DNA from: Maribacter_C sp047345145
Lineage (GTDB): Bacteria; Bacteroidota; Bacteroidia; Flavobacteriales; Flavobacteriaceae
Direction: 5' to 3'
Length of the DNA stretch: 64,000 nt
NCBI RefSeq assembly: GCF_047345145.1
Contig: NZ_JBLFER010000001.1
Location: 868,001 to 932,000, forward strand
Below, piece by piece: positions 9,888-18,901 of the stretch. The notes under the pieces are model-generated. The model was not told where the DNA came from, did not search any database, and saw nothing but the letters and a program-made list of their open reading frames with translations. The position numbers were made by a program, and so were the translations under genes. The first letter of the stretch is position 1. Each line of letters opens with the position of its first letter.

Positions 9888-9921
9888 GCAAGGGTTAACG
9901 CAAGGTTCACAAAGAGATTGG
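9888..9921. repeat. Degenerate CGCAAAG-type intergenic repeat
   Basis: The stretch contains successive near-copies of a short motif (ACGCAAAGATCGCAAGGG, then AACGCAAGGTTCACAAAG). It resembles relics of the CGCAAAG repeats scattered between genes in many Bacteroidota. It does not overlap a gene. Confidence 0.4.
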
Positions 9922-9964
9922 TCTCCTTCAATTAAATATGTTTTGCTCCGTTTTTTAAAACAAG

Positions 9965-9998
9965 AAACCCAAGCCAAAGCTCAGGTTTTATTCATTTT
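9965..9998. terminator. Possible bidirectional terminator between agmatinase and ferredoxin genes
   Basis: The arms AAACC and GGTTT enclose a 2x2 internal loop and an inner AGC/GCT stem, followed by a T-rich stretch on the plus strand. It lies between convergent genes. The stem is weak. Confidence 0.4.
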
Positions 9999-10039
9999 TT
10001 CGCTAATGAGACTATCGTCTATAGACTACGAACTAAAAA

Positions 10040-10393
10040 TTATCCCTCAGGGTGCATAAAAGCCTGTTTCCCTAAAAGCACTTCTTCAGTTTCGACGTTG
10101 TCTTCATCAGGCACGCAGCAATCTACAGGACAAACCGCAGCGCATTGTGGTTCTTCATGAAAGCCCATACATTCCGTACATTTATCTGGAGAAATATAAT
10201 AGATTTCGTCACTTATCGGCTCTTGAACTTCATCGGCATTTACTGCTTTTCCATCAGGTAGAACGACATCTCCATTTAACGAAGTTCCGTCACTATAACG
10301 CCACTCGTCCGCTCCTTCGTAGATTGCAGTGTTCGGGCATTCAGGCTCACAAGCACCGCAATTGATACATTCATCCGTTATTATAATTGCCAT
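10040..10393 (-). CDS. 2[4Fe-4S] ferredoxin (Alvin-type)
   Basis: This is a 117-residue soluble electron carrier. The first cluster motif is Cys9-x2-Cys12-x2-Cys15-x3-Cys19-Pro. The second is Cys72-x2-Cys75-x8-Cys84-x3-Cys88-Pro; the eight-residue insertion between its second and third cysteines is characteristic of the Allochromatium-type dicluster ferredoxins, and Cys92/Cys93 add two more. An acidic linker (about 25-65) separates the clusters. The redox partner is unknown. The gene is divergent from the acyl-CoA reductase gene and shares a 131-bp control region with it. Confidence 0.92.
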   Translation of the reverse strand: MAIIITDECINCGACEPECPNTAIYEGADEWRYSDGTSLNGDVVLPDGKAVNADEVQEPISDEIYYISPDKCTECMGFHEEPQCAAVCPVDCCVPDEDNVETEEVLLGKQAFMHPEG

Positions 10394-10479
10394 AATTTTC
10401 TCTTTATGCTGAACTAGTTTCAGTATCTGCCTTATCTATCTGCATTACAATTGACAGTTCGAAATCAATTCAGTATCAC

Positions 10480-10487
10480 TATTTTTG
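10480..10487 (+). promoter_or_regulatory. Putative -7 element of the acyl-CoA reductase promoter
   Basis: TATTTTTG matches TAnnTTTG and lies 37 bp before the ATG at 10525. It supports this ATG as the start. Confidence 0.5.
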
Positions 10488-10524
10488 CGCAAAGGTAATC
10501 CCTAACACAATTTTGCACAAATAT

Positions 10525-11574
10525 ATGAACGACCAACGGAAAACATTTATTGCTTTCGTTAAACTTGGCACATTTTTTCGAGAATTTTGCAATGGTAATG
10601 TCTCAGAAAGTGAGTGGCATAAAACCTTTACCGAAGTAATCGCTCTTGCAAAACATCATAATGGGTGGTTTACTGAAGAAAATATTCATTTTGCCCTAAA
10701 GGGATGGGGCGATCTGTTGACGGAAGAAAAACTATCCGCATGGCTTTCAAACTATTCCGTTGAAGTCAATCAGGCGAAAACTGTCGCTATTATTATGGCG
10801 GGGAATATACCCTTAGTTGGCTTTCATGATTTCTTATCCGTTTTAATTACAGGAAATAGGGTACTGGTAAAATTATCTAGCAATGATAAAGGCCTGCTTC
10901 CTCTAATTGCTAAATATCTAATCGAGATTGAACCTTCTCTAAAAGACCAAATTATTTTTACAGAAGAAAAGCTTAAAAATTTTGATGCTGTAATAGCCAC
11001 CGGAAGCAATAATACAGCACGTTATTTTGAACATTACTTTTCAAAAGTACCTAATATCATTCGAAAAAATCGAAACTCTGTTGCTGTTCTGACTGGAAAT
11101 GAAACCACTAATGAACTAGCAGCCTTGGGTGAAGACATTTTCCGATATTACGGGCTTGGGTGTAGAAGTGTATCCAAAATATTTGTTCCACAGGAATATG
11201 ATTTTGATGCCTTTTTCAAATCCATTTATGATTTCAATCCCATTATTCAACAAGCCAAATACGCGAACAATTACGATTACAATAAGGCTGTGTATTTGAT
11301 GAGTGAGTTTAAAATTCTTGAAAACGGATTCTTGATGTTAAAGGAAGACGAGAGTTATGCATCCCCTATTGCTTCTGTTTTTTATGAAACCTATGATTCA
11401 TCCGAAGAACTAAATGAGAAATTGAAAAATGAAGCTGAAAAAATTCAATGTATTGTGGCAAAAGGCTTCATAGAAGGAGAAATTCCCTTTGGAAAAACAC
11501 AACAACCTGAATTAAATGATTATGCAGACGGAGTCGACACTGTTGACTTCTTGTTAAAAACATCACAGATTTAA
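10525..11574 (+). CDS. Acyl-CoA reductase (LuxC family)
   Basis: This 349-residue protein resembles the LuxC group of NADPH-dependent acyl reductases, which share the aldehyde-dehydrogenase fold. Recognisable segments are VAIIMAGNIPLVGFHDFL and VLVKLSSNDKGLLP in the cofactor-binding half, and the nucleophile region LGCRSVSKIFVP with its cysteine. An in-frame TTG lies four codons upstream; the ATG at 10525 is preferred. There is no LuxE or luciferase gene nearby, so a bioluminescence role is not implied. In flavobacteria this gene often precedes serC, as here, but its real substrate is not known. Confidence 0.8.
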   Translation: MNDQRKTFIAFVKLGTFFREFCNGNVSESEWHKTFTEVIALAKHHNGWFTEENIHFALKGWGDLLTEEKLSAWLSNYSVEVNQAKTVAIIMAGNIPLVGFHDFLSVLITGNRVLVKLSSNDKGLLPLIAKYLIEIEPSLKDQIIFTEEKLKNFDAVIATGSNNTARYFEHYFSKVPNIIRKNRNSVAVLTGNETTNELAALGEDIFRYYGLGCRSVSKIFVPQEYDFDAFFKSIYDFNPIIQQAKYANNYDYNKAVYLMSEFKILENGFLMLKEDESYASPIASVFYETYDSSEELNEKLKNEAEKIQCIVAKGFIEGEIPFGKTQQPELNDYADGVDTVDFLLKTSQI

Positions 11575-11660
11575 TGGCTTTTGTATGGCAATGATTCTCT
11601 AGATTTTTAAGACCTTTACCCGCTTAATTTAAACCTGTTTCCAGACCTAAAAACAAATTC

Positions 11661-12725
11661 ATGAAAAAACATAATTTTAGTGCAGGACCCTGTATTTTAC
11701 CTCAAGAAGTATTAAAGAAAGCATCTGAATCTGTATTAGATTTTAATGGTTCGGGATTATCATTAATCGAAATTTCGCATCGTAGTAAAGACTTTGTAGA
11801 AGTTATGGAAACCGCACGTTCTTTGGCTCTAGAACTTTTAGGTCTTGAAGGAAAAGGGTACAAAGCCCTATTCTTGCAAGGTGGGGCCAGTATGGAATTC
11901 TTAATGGTTGCTTATAATCTATTGGAAACCAAAGCAGGTTATCTGAACACGGGTACTTGGAGTGACAAGTCTATTAAAGAAGCAAAACTTTTTGGTGAAG
12001 TAATCGAAGTAGGTTCTTCTAAAGATGAAAATTTCAAATACATTCCTAAAGGATATACCATTCCGTCAGGACTTGATTATTTACACCTCACATCTAACAA
12101 CACCATTTTTGGAACGCAGATGAAGAAATTCCCTACTACGGATGCTCCTCTAGTTTGTGACATGAGTTCAGATATCTTTTCAAGACAAATGGATTTCTCG
12201 CAATTTGATTTGATTTATGCTGGAGCGCAGAAAAACATGGGGCCAGCAGGAACTACTTTGGTAGTGGTTAAAGAAGATATCTTAGGAAAGGTTTCACGCC
12301 AAATCCCATCAATGCTTGACTATAAGGTTCACATCGGAAAGGACAGTATGTTTAATACCCCAGCGGTTTTTCCCGTATACGTTTCGATGTTAACGATGCA
12401 GTGGCTGAAAGATATGGGTGGTATAGCTGCTATTGAAGAAATCAATGAAAAGAAATCAAGATTGCTGTATTCTGAAATTGATTTGAGTCCTGCTTTTCAA
12501 GGCTATGCCAACAAAGAGGATCGTTCAAACATGAACGCAACATTCAATATCACTGATGAAAAACTAAAAGAAGAATTTGATTCTATGCTTAAAGAAGCCG
12601 GTATTAACGGACTCAACGGTCACCGTTCGGTAGGCGGATATCGGGCATCTATGTACAATGCCCTTTCTTTGGAAAGTGTGGGTGTGTTAGTTGATGTTAT
12701 GAGTGAAATGGAAAGAAAAGGGTAA
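11661..12725 (+). CDS. serC: Phosphoserine aminotransferase
   Basis: This is a 354-residue PLP enzyme of serine biosynthesis (3-phosphohydroxypyruvate to phosphoserine), and a second role in vitamin B6 synthesis is known for the family. The canonical N-terminus HNFSAGPCILP is present. The cofactor lysine is Lys191 in YAGAQKNMGPAG, and the C-terminus carries GLNGHRSVGGYRASMYNA. The next gene, a phosphoglycerate dehydrogenase, starts 2 bp after the stop, so the two steps are made together. Confidence 0.96.
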   Translation: MKKHNFSAGPCILPQEVLKKASESVLDFNGSGLSLIEISHRSKDFVEVMETARSLALELLGLEGKGYKALFLQGGASMEFLMVAYNLLETKAGYLNTGTWSDKSIKEAKLFGEVIEVGSSKDENFKYIPKGYTIPSGLDYLHLTSNNTIFGTQMKKFPTTDAPLVCDMSSDIFSRQMDFSQFDLIYAGAQKNMGPAGTTLVVVKEDILGKVSRQIPSMLDYKVHIGKDSMFNTPAVFPVYVSMLTMQWLKDMGGIAAIEEINEKKSRLLYSEIDLSPAFQGYANKEDRSNMNATFNITDEKLKEEFDSMLKEAGINGLNGHRSVGGYRASMYNALSLESVGVLVDVMSEMERKG

Positions 12726-12727
12726 TC

Positions 12728-13678
12728 ATGAAAATACTAGCAAACGACGGGGTATCACAATCGGGTATCGATGCTTTGGAAAAAGCGGGTTTTGAAGTTC
12801 TAACAACAACAGTTGCTCAGGAACAGCTGATAAACTTCATTAATGAAAATGAAATCGTTGGACTATTGGTGCGAAGCGCTACCAAGGTACGTACAGATGT
12901 AATCGATAATTGCTCGAGCCTCAAACTTATAGGACGCGGTGGTGTTGGTATGGACAATATAGACGTAGCCTACGCCAAGGAAAAAGGATTACATGTCATC
13001 AATACTCCTGCAGCTTCATCAGAATCGGTGGCGGAATTGGTATTTGCACATTTATATGGTGGTGTACGATTCTTATATGATGCCAACCGTAATATGCCGT
13101 TAGACGGCGACAGTAAGTTTAAAGATTTAAAGAAGGCTTACGCAAAAGGCACTGAGCTTAGAGGGAAAACCTTGGGTGTAATTGGTTTTGGCAGAATTGG
13201 ACAATCAACGGCTAAAATAGCCTTAGGAGTGGGTATGAAAGTCATTTACTCTGACCCTTATATGGATGCTGCTTCAGTAAGTATTCCTTTTTTTGATGGA
13301 CAATCCATTTCTTTTAATTTTAAAAGTATCTCGAAAGAAGCTTTATTAAAGGAAGCTGATTTTGTAACGGTTCATGTTCCTGCCCAAAAAGAATATGTTA
13401 TCGGAAAGACTGAAATCGCTTTAATGAAAGATGGCGCTGGAATTGTCAATGCCGCAAGAGGTGGTGTTATTGATGAAGTGGCTTTGGTAGAAGCTTTAGA
13501 CAGCAAAAAATTGTCATTTGCCGGTTTGGATGTTTTTGAATCAGAACCAACTCCTGAGATTAAAATATTGATGAATCCCAATATTTCTCTCACACCACAC
13601 ATTGGCGCCGCTACAGGTGAAGCTCAAAATCGCATTGGTTTGGAGCTAGCAAACCAAATTATTTCCTTATTAAAATAG
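12728..13678 (+). CDS. serA: D-3-phosphoglycerate dehydrogenase (short form)
   Basis: This 316-residue D-2-hydroxyacid dehydrogenase catalyses the first committed step of serine synthesis. The NAD-binding motif GFGRIG (153-158) is clear, and the catalytic set is Arg244 (NAARGGVID), Glu273 (FESEP) and His291 (TPHIGAA). It lacks the C-terminal ACT regulatory domain of longer SerA proteins, so serine feedback through that domain is not expected. Coupling to serC (2-bp gap) supports this substrate over other 2-hydroxyacids. Confidence 0.92.
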   Translation: MKILANDGVSQSGIDALEKAGFEVLTTTVAQEQLINFINENEIVGLLVRSATKVRTDVIDNCSSLKLIGRGGVGMDNIDVAYAKEKGLHVINTPAASSESVAELVFAHLYGGVRFLYDANRNMPLDGDSKFKDLKKAYAKGTELRGKTLGVIGFGRIGQSTAKIALGVGMKVIYSDPYMDAASVSIPFFDGQSISFNFKSISKEALLKEADFVTVHVPAQKEYVIGKTEIALMKDGAGIVNAARGGVIDEVALVEALDSKKLSFAGLDVFESEPTPEIKILMNPNISLTPHIGAATGEAQNRIGLELANQIISLLK

Positions 13679-13762
13679 AAACAGCGAAAACCCTTAAGTA
13701 CAACGCAATAGTTTCCAACTCTTTTTGTACATTACGCTTCAATTTTTAAAACACTAAATACA

Positions 13763-14398
13763 ATGTCAGGATTATTAGATTTACTAAACAGCCCAATGGG
13801 TAAACAATTAATAAGTGGTGTAGCCGGACAAACCGGTCAACCAGAAAATAAAACCGGAGATGTTCTTAGCATGGCGATGCCTTTATTGTTAGGTGCAATG
13901 AAGAAAAATGTTGCAACACCGCAAGGAGCGCAAGGTTTAATGGGTGCCTTGTCTGGAAAACATGATGGTGGTATTCTTGATGATTTAGGTGGTTTATTCG
14001 GGGGTGGTGTAGATGAAGCTGTCACCAATGATGGTGCTGGCATATTAGGACACCTTTTTGGAGGAAAGCAAGGTAATGTCGAGAATGCGTTAAGCCAAAA
14101 ATCAGGAATGGACACAGGCTCTATTGCAAACATTCTTAAGATTGCCGCCCCAATCGTTATGGGTTTCATAGGAAAGCAAACAAAACAGAATAACGTTCAA
14201 GATGCTGGTGGTATGAATAATTTGCTTGGTAGTATGCTAGGGGGGCAACCACAGCAAAACCAAAGCTTAATTACAACTTTGCTTGACGCTGATGGTGATG
14301 GTAGCATTTTAGATGATGTTGCTGGTATGGTAATGGGCGGAGGCCAAAAGAAAAGTGGCGGCCTTGGTGGACTTCTTGGCGGTCTATTTGGAAAATAG
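13763..14398 (+). CDS. DUF937 domain protein
   Basis: This is a 211-residue Gly/Met/Leu-rich protein with the DUF937 pattern: a helical N-terminal segment (MSGLLDLLNSPMGKQLISG), repeated short helices separated by glycines (ILDDLGGLFGGG, ILGHLFGG, LLGSMLGG), and a C-terminal Gly-rich tail (GGLGGLLGGLFGK). The segment DADGDGSILDDV resembles a calcium-type acidic loop. No signal peptide is present. Function is unknown. It lies 84 bp after serA and ends in a good terminator. Confidence 0.75.
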   Translation: MSGLLDLLNSPMGKQLISGVAGQTGQPENKTGDVLSMAMPLLLGAMKKNVATPQGAQGLMGALSGKHDGGILDDLGGLFGGGVDEAVTNDGAGILGHLFGGKQGNVENALSQKSGMDTGSIANILKIAAPIVMGFIGKQTKQNNVQDAGGMNNLLGSMLGGQPQQNQSLITTLLDADGDGSILDDVAGMVMGGGQKKSGGLGGLLGGLFGK

Positions 14399-14422
14399 AA
14401 ATCAGTAAAACATATTTAACAG

Positions 14423-14453
14423 AACCGCTCACATCAACAAGAGCGGTTTTTTT
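14423..14453 (+). terminator. Rho-independent terminator after the DUF937 gene
   Basis: The arms AACCGCTC and GAGCGGTT form an 8-bp perfect stem with a 10-nt loop, followed by a T-tract. The next gene starts only 13 bp further on. Confidence 0.9.
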
Positions 14454-14466
14454 GTACCTTAAACCT

Positions 14467-14928
14467 ATGAAAAAGATTATATCAGTTCTCTTCATTCTAG
14501 CCATTATTATTTTGGTTGCTAGTTGTGGAAGTACCAAAGAAACTGTCGATATTCCTGATGTCACCGATGCGGAAAAGGAAGCTTTCAGTCAAACTGAAGG
14601 CGACACCATTAATATTTCAAGCGATGAAACGGAATACGAAATCATTATCATAGAACCTGGCTTCAATATTTGGCTACGAAGTATAGCTAGACCTGAAGGG
14701 TATTATTCACAATCCTTTTTAGAAACAAGGAACCAAATAATGGTCACAAACTGGAATCAAAGGGTTTTACAACCTTCTCGGTACAATCCTAATCTGTACG
14801 AAATGCAAATTGATTATCAACAAAACATTGATTACGGCTACGAAGTAAATTACAAGCTCTACAATTACTTCATTTATTTTCAAAGAAAATACCGGCAACG
14901 ACTTGGTCCATTTATAGCAAGAATTTAA
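14467..14928 (+). CDS. DUF6146-type lipoprotein
   Basis: This is a 153-residue predicted lipoprotein. The ATG at 14467 gives a signal sequence ending in the lipobox LVASC (Cys20); an upstream in-frame TTG lies inside the terminator and is rejected. The mature part has a conserved-looking core EPGFNIWLRSIARPEGYYSQ, several Tyr-rich strands and the ending RQRLGPFIARI. I recognise it as a flavobacterial conserved lipoprotein family without a known role. Confidence 0.68.
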   Translation: MKKIISVLFILAIIILVASCGSTKETVDIPDVTDAEKEAFSQTEGDTINISSDETEYEIIIIEPGFNIWLRSIARPEGYYSQSFLETRNQIMVTNWNQRVLQPSRYNPNLYEMQIDYQQNIDYGYEVNYKLYNYFIYFQRKYRQRLGPFIARI

Positions 14929-14938
14929 AGTTGCACCG

Positions 14939-14946
14939 TATATTTG
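14939..14946 (+). promoter_or_regulatory. Putative -7 element upstream of the DUF6787-like gene
   Basis: TATATTTG matches the Bacteroidota -7 consensus and lies 18 bp before the ATG at 14965. No clear -33 element is seen. Confidence 0.45.
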
Positions 14947-14964
14947 CATCGCAAAACTTGATTC

Positions 14965-15471
14965 ATGCAGAAGTTCAAAGAACGCTGGGAAATACAACAG
15001 AATTGGCAGCTTATATTTCCTCTTCTAGGCATTATAGGAACTGTATATAGTTCTTTCAAATTAGCCAAAATTATAACCAAAGACATCAATTTCTTTTTAA
15101 GTGTAAGCCTTTCATTAGTATTGTCTTATCTATTAATTAAGCTCTGTCTATTCATTTTTAAAAAATTAGAAAACAAGTGGATTGTAAATTACCGCTGGGA
15201 AATGATTCGCATCTTCATCGTTTTCGCCATTACGGGCAGTTCAAGTGTTGTTATTGGAAGACCTATTATCAAGTTATTAGGAATAAGCAAGGAAAATCTT
15301 AATGTCTTTGTCTACTGGATTCTATTTATGGTCATAAGCCTGATATTCTATCAAATACTATTGGTGCTTTTCGGATGGCTTTTCGGGCAGTTTCAATTTT
15401 TCTGGACCTTCGAAAAGAAAATGCTCAGCCGTTTCGGATTGGGTTTCATTTTTAAAGAAGAAAATAATTAG
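14965..15471 (+). CDS. DUF6787-like integral membrane protein
   Basis: This is a 168-residue protein with four hydrophobic spans (about 15-35, 42-62, 80-100 and 112-140). It starts with MQKFKERWEIQQNWQL and has a conserved-looking cytoplasmic Phe-rich tail, FQFFWTFEKKMLSRFGL. Such proteins are sometimes labelled lipoprotein diacylglyceryl transferase, but none of the catalytic features of Lgt are visible. Function is unknown. Confidence 0.65.
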   Translation: MQKFKERWEIQQNWQLIFPLLGIIGTVYSSFKLAKIITKDINFFLSVSLSLVLSYLLIKLCLFIFKKLENKWIVNYRWEMIRIFIVFAITGSSSVVIGRPIIKLLGISKENLNVFVYWILFMVISLIFYQILLVLFGWLFGQFQFFWTFEKKMLSRFGLGFIFKEENN

Positions 15472-15516
15472 ACTTTCCTTAACTATCTTCATCCATAAAT
15501 TCTTTACATTTAACGC

Positions 15517-15849
15517 GTGAAAGTTTTTTTGAAACAATTTTGCAAAAATATCTTAGCAATTCTTTTGGTATCGGCGATTTTCGCCCCTAATGCTGTTAAG
15601 ACGGCTCATGCACTTTTCGAGCATCAAGAATTGCTTTGTATTGATGATAGTACTACTCACGTTCACGAGATAGAATTTGATTGTGACTTTCAGAAATTCA
15701 AACTCTCTCCGCAGCAATATCCCGTTTTTGTAAAGGTTCAAAAACTAACTACTAATTTTACAAAAGAAAAAGATAAAAATCATTATACTTTTTTAAGTAA
15801 ATACCAAAAACTACCTTTTGCCCTTCGGGGTCCTCCATCTGCTTCCTAG
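15517..15849 (+). CDS. Small exported His/Cys-containing protein upstream of a metal-type receptor
   Basis: This is a 110-residue protein with a GTG start and an N-terminal signal sequence (about 1-30). The early mature region has several potential metal ligands in a short space: HALFEHQELLCIDD, then TTHVHEIEFDCDF. The C-terminal half is basic and lacks recognisable motifs. It lies 46 bp upstream of the TonB-dependent receptor. Similar small proteins are seen beside such receptors in flavobacteria, so a periplasmic metal-handling role is plausible but unproven. A TACATTTA box lies just upstream of the start. Confidence 0.6.
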   Translation: MKVFLKQFCKNILAILLVSAIFAPNAVKTAHALFEHQELLCIDDSTTHVHEIEFDCDFQKFKLSPQQYPVFVKVQKLTTNFTKEKDKNHYTFLSKYQKLPFALRGPPSAS

Positions 15850-15895
15850 TTCTCAGAAGCCGTAAATACTTTTAATTTTATTCGAACAAGACACG

Positions 15896-18295
15896 ATGAA
15901 GAAATTTGCGTTCATGCTATTTCTTTTAAGTATTGTTGGCCAAGGATTCGCTCAAAATTGTGAATCCATACTTCTAGGGCAAGTTGTTGACTTTCATGAC
16001 AACACGCCTTTAGATGGGGCCACCATACTCATAACAGGAACACCGTTAACAACCATGACCAAATCTGATGGAAAATTCAGGTTTGAAGGGATTTGTGATG
16101 GTGTTTTGGAATTGGAAATCTTTCATCCGGATTGCAAATCACAGTTCATAACGATTACTATGGAGGGTGATACCTATAAAGAAATTAGTTTAGAACACCA
16201 CTTAGAAGAACTACAGGAAGTAAAAGTAGTTGGTGATTTGGTTAAAAAGGAAACCAATTCCGCATCAGAACAAACCTTAAGCCTCAATACCATTGAGCGT
16301 TTTAGTGGAAAGAGTATTGGAGATGCATTGCGAGAAATCGCAGGGGTATCGTCCTTAAATACGGGTTCGAATATCGTTAAACCCAGTATTCATGGTTTGA
16401 ATGGTAGCCGTGTTCTTATTTTGAACGATGGCGTACGCATGCAAGATATGGAGTGGGGTGAAGAACATGCTCCCAATATAGATATCAATGGGTCAGGTTC
16501 AATTTCTGTTATAAAAGGAGCTGCAGCTTTGCAATACGGTGGCGATGCCATTGGGGGAGTAATCGTGGTTTCTCCGCAAAAGACAATCAAAAAAGATTCA
16601 CTTTTTGGTAAAACTTTGTTGAATGCAATGACCAATGGTCGTGGTGGAAACATAAGCTCTGAATTGAGCAAAACCTATGAAAGTGGATGGTTTGCCAACG
16701 GTCAAGCTTCTTTTAAAAGATTGGGCGACCGTGAAGCGCCAGGTTATGTTTTGTCCAATACAGGAGTACAGGAAATAGGAGTCAAACTTAACGTTGGAAA
16801 GCAAATGTTTGATTGGGGCTGGAAGGCGAACTATAGTTTCTTCGATGCAGAATTGGCTATTCTTCGCGCTTCACATATCGGAAATGTTGATGATTTAATT
16901 CGAAGTATTAACGGAGGACAACCAGAGGTAATCGACCCGTTTACCTATGAGATCGTGGCACCACGCCAAGAAGTCACACATCACATTGCTAGTTTAAATG
17001 TGTACAAAAGATTTCAAGGTTTGGGAAAATGGAATTTTCAGTACGATTTTCAAAACAATCGTAGGTTTGAATATGATGTCCGTGTGGGGGATGATCGAAA
17101 TACAGCATCCATTGACTTAGAGCTCACCACGCACACCTTCGCAACAGATTTCAAATGGGATGCAAATTCCAAGTACACCTTGACTACTGGATTAATGGCC
17201 CGCTTTCAAGATAATTTTGCCAATCCAGCGACTGGAGTGCGTCGTTTGATTCCCGATTACGAAAAATTCGATTTTGGAGGATTTTTAATTGCAGAATTTA
17301 ATTTGAATGAAAGTTTTACATTAGATGCAGGGGTTAGATATGATTTCAACAGGATTAATGCCCAAAAGTTCTATCTAACATCGCGATGGGAAGAACGTGG
17401 ATATGATACCGAGTTTGAAAGTTTGGTTATAGACGATTTGGGAACACAGTTATTGACAAATCCCAAATTTGATTACCACAATTTCTCAGGTACTGCTGGG
17501 TTTCAATACGAACCTGACAACAGCACCAATTTTCGGTTTAATTATGCCTTGGCGCAGCGAGCACCAAATCCTTCTGAGCTATTTAGTGATGGTTTACATC
17601 ATTCCGCAGCAAGGATAGAATTGGGCGATTTACGCATTTCTAGTGAGACTTCTCATAAGGTCTCGCTATCACAAAGCAAAGATTTCGAGAGCTGGGGGTA
17701 TTCCGTAGAGCCGTATGCAAATTTCATTTCAAATTTTATCCTTTTGGAGCCAACGGGTGTTGAATTTACCATACGGGGAGCTTTTCCTGTTTGGTCGTAT
17801 CGTCAAACAAATGCAAGGCTTATCGGAGTGGATTTTACCGCGTATACCGAGTTTCATACCAATTGGAAAACCAATCACAGTTTTTCTTTGGTAAAAGGAA
17901 AGGACATGTCTAAAGGTGGAGCTTTGATTCAAATTCCGCCAGTGAGTTTTAGAAATATACTAACCTATCTGAGACCGCAATGGAATGATTTTGAGATCGG
18001 ACTTGAAAGTAGATACGCTTTTCGTCAAAACGAGTTTCCACCTAACTTGGTTGTTCTATCACCAGAACAACAACAAGAGGTGGTTTTGGCAATTAACACC
18101 CCACCAAAGGCCTATCACCTTTTAGCCTTACACGCTAAGATGGCTTTTACGGTTTTTGGGAACAGTATGCTTACAACATCGGTAAGTGCTGAAAACCTTT
18201 TGAATACAAATTACAGAGCCTATTTAAACAGACAACGTTACTTCGCCGACGATTTGGGAAGAAACTTAAGTCTACAATTAAAATTAAACTATTAA
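15896..18295 (+). CDS. TonB-dependent receptor (ZnuD-like, probable zinc/metal uptake)
   Basis: This is a 799-residue outer-membrane receptor. It has a signal peptide (about 1-19, ending GFAQ), a carboxypeptidase-like regulatory domain (about 24-100, GQVVDFHDNTPLDGATILITG), and a plug (about 105-225, with PSIHGLNGSRVLILNDG and GAAALQYGGDAIGGVIVVSP). The barrel ends SLQLKLNY. It has no STN domain, so it is not controlled by a FecI/FecR pair. The plug segment RMQDMEWGEEHAPNIDINGSG and the size resemble ZnuD-type zinc receptors. The neighbours, a His-containing exported protein and an acidic lipoprotein, fit metal uptake. The ligand is inferred. Confidence 0.85.
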   Translation: MKKFAFMLFLLSIVGQGFAQNCESILLGQVVDFHDNTPLDGATILITGTPLTTMTKSDGKFRFEGICDGVLELEIFHPDCKSQFITITMEGDTYKEISLEHHLEELQEVKVVGDLVKKETNSASEQTLSLNTIERFSGKSIGDALREIAGVSSLNTGSNIVKPSIHGLNGSRVLILNDGVRMQDMEWGEEHAPNIDINGSGSISVIKGAAALQYGGDAIGGVIVVSPQKTIKKDSLFGKTLLNAMTNGRGGNISSELSKTYESGWFANGQASFKRLGDREAPGYVLSNTGVQEIGVKLNVGKQMFDWGWKANYSFFDAELAILRASHIGNVDDLIRSINGGQPEVIDPFTYEIVAPRQEVTHHIASLNVYKRFQGLGKWNFQYDFQNNRRFEYDVRVGDDRNTASIDLELTTHTFATDFKWDANSKYTLTTGLMARFQDNFANPATGVRRLIPDYEKFDFGGFLIAEFNLNESFTLDAGVRYDFNRINAQKFYLTSRWEERGYDTEFESLVIDDLGTQLLTNPKFDYHNFSGTAGFQYEPDNSTNFRFNYALAQRAPNPSELFSDGLHHSAARIELGDLRISSETSHKVSLSQSKDFESWGYSVEPYANFISNFILLEPTGVEFTIRGAFPVWSYRQTNARLIGVDFTAYTEFHTNWKTNHSFSLVKGKDMSKGGALIQIPPVSFRNILTYLRPQWNDFEIGLESRYAFRQNEFPPNLVVLSPEQQQEVVLAINTPPKAYHLLALHAKMAFTVFGNSMLTTSVSAENLLNTNYRAYLNRQRYFADDLGRNLSLQLKLNY

Positions 18296-18312
18296 CTATT
18301 AAAATTAGAAAA

Positions 18313-18885
18313 ATGAAAAATTATAAAAACACTATGCAGAAATCAGTTTTAGCTTTATTCGTCTTAATCAGTGCAAGTCTTTTTGTCGGATGTTCAGATG
18401 ATGATGACCCACCAACACCTGTAAATGAGGAAGAAGTTATCACTACCATGAATGTTACGCTTACGGCAGCAGGAGCAACAACCGTTACTTTGCAATCTCA
18501 AGATTTGGATGGTGATGGACCAAATGCCCCAACCATTTCAGTTTCGGGTGATTTAACAGCAAATACCACTTATGCCGGGACCATAGAACTCTTGAATGAG
18601 ACAGAATCTCCTGCAGAAGATATTACTGAAGAAGTAAAAAGTGAAGATGATGAACACCAATTTATATTCGTCAGTGGTGGTACAATTAGTGGTATTACAT
18701 ACAGTGATGAAGATGGTGATGGTAATCCTGTAGGAATTGAGTTTGACTTAACTACAGGTGATGCAGGAAGTGGATCTTTGCAAATTACATTACGACATGA
18801 ACCAAAGAAGCCTAACGATGGAACTTTGGCAGATGCCGGTGGAGAAACTGATATTACACAGACTTTCAATCTTACTGTGCAATAA
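18313..18885 (+). CDS. Acidic, probably surface-exposed lipoprotein, partner of the receptor
   Basis: This is a 190-residue lipoprotein with lipobox SLFVGC (Cys27) and a tail beginning SDDDDPPTP. The acidic run directly after the lipidated cysteine matches the type of export signal that sends Bacteroidota lipoproteins to the cell surface (SDD-type in Flavobacterium). The mature protein is rich in Asp/Glu/Thr and mostly beta (SGTISGITYSDEDGDGNP). It follows the receptor gene by 17 bp. Genes in this position are often labelled as type-1 periplasmic-binding-fold proteins. A lid or ligand-capture role for the receptor is the likeliest guess. Confidence 0.65.
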   Translation: MKNYKNTMQKSVLALFVLISASLFVGCSDDDDPPTPVNEEEVITTMNVTLTAAGATTVTLQSQDLDGDGPNAPTISVSGDLTANTTYAGTIELLNETESPAEDITEEVKSEDDEHQFIFVSGGTISGITYSDEDGDGNPVGIEFDLTTGDAGSGSLQITLRHEPKKPNDGTLADAGGETDITQTFNLTVQ

Positions 18886-18901
18886 GAAAATTATAATTCA
18901 A

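Noticed and set aside
10525..11574. Bioluminescence (lux) genes
   Set aside because: The LuxC-like reductase has no luxA, luxB, luxD or luxE neighbours and sits in a housekeeping context with serC and serA.
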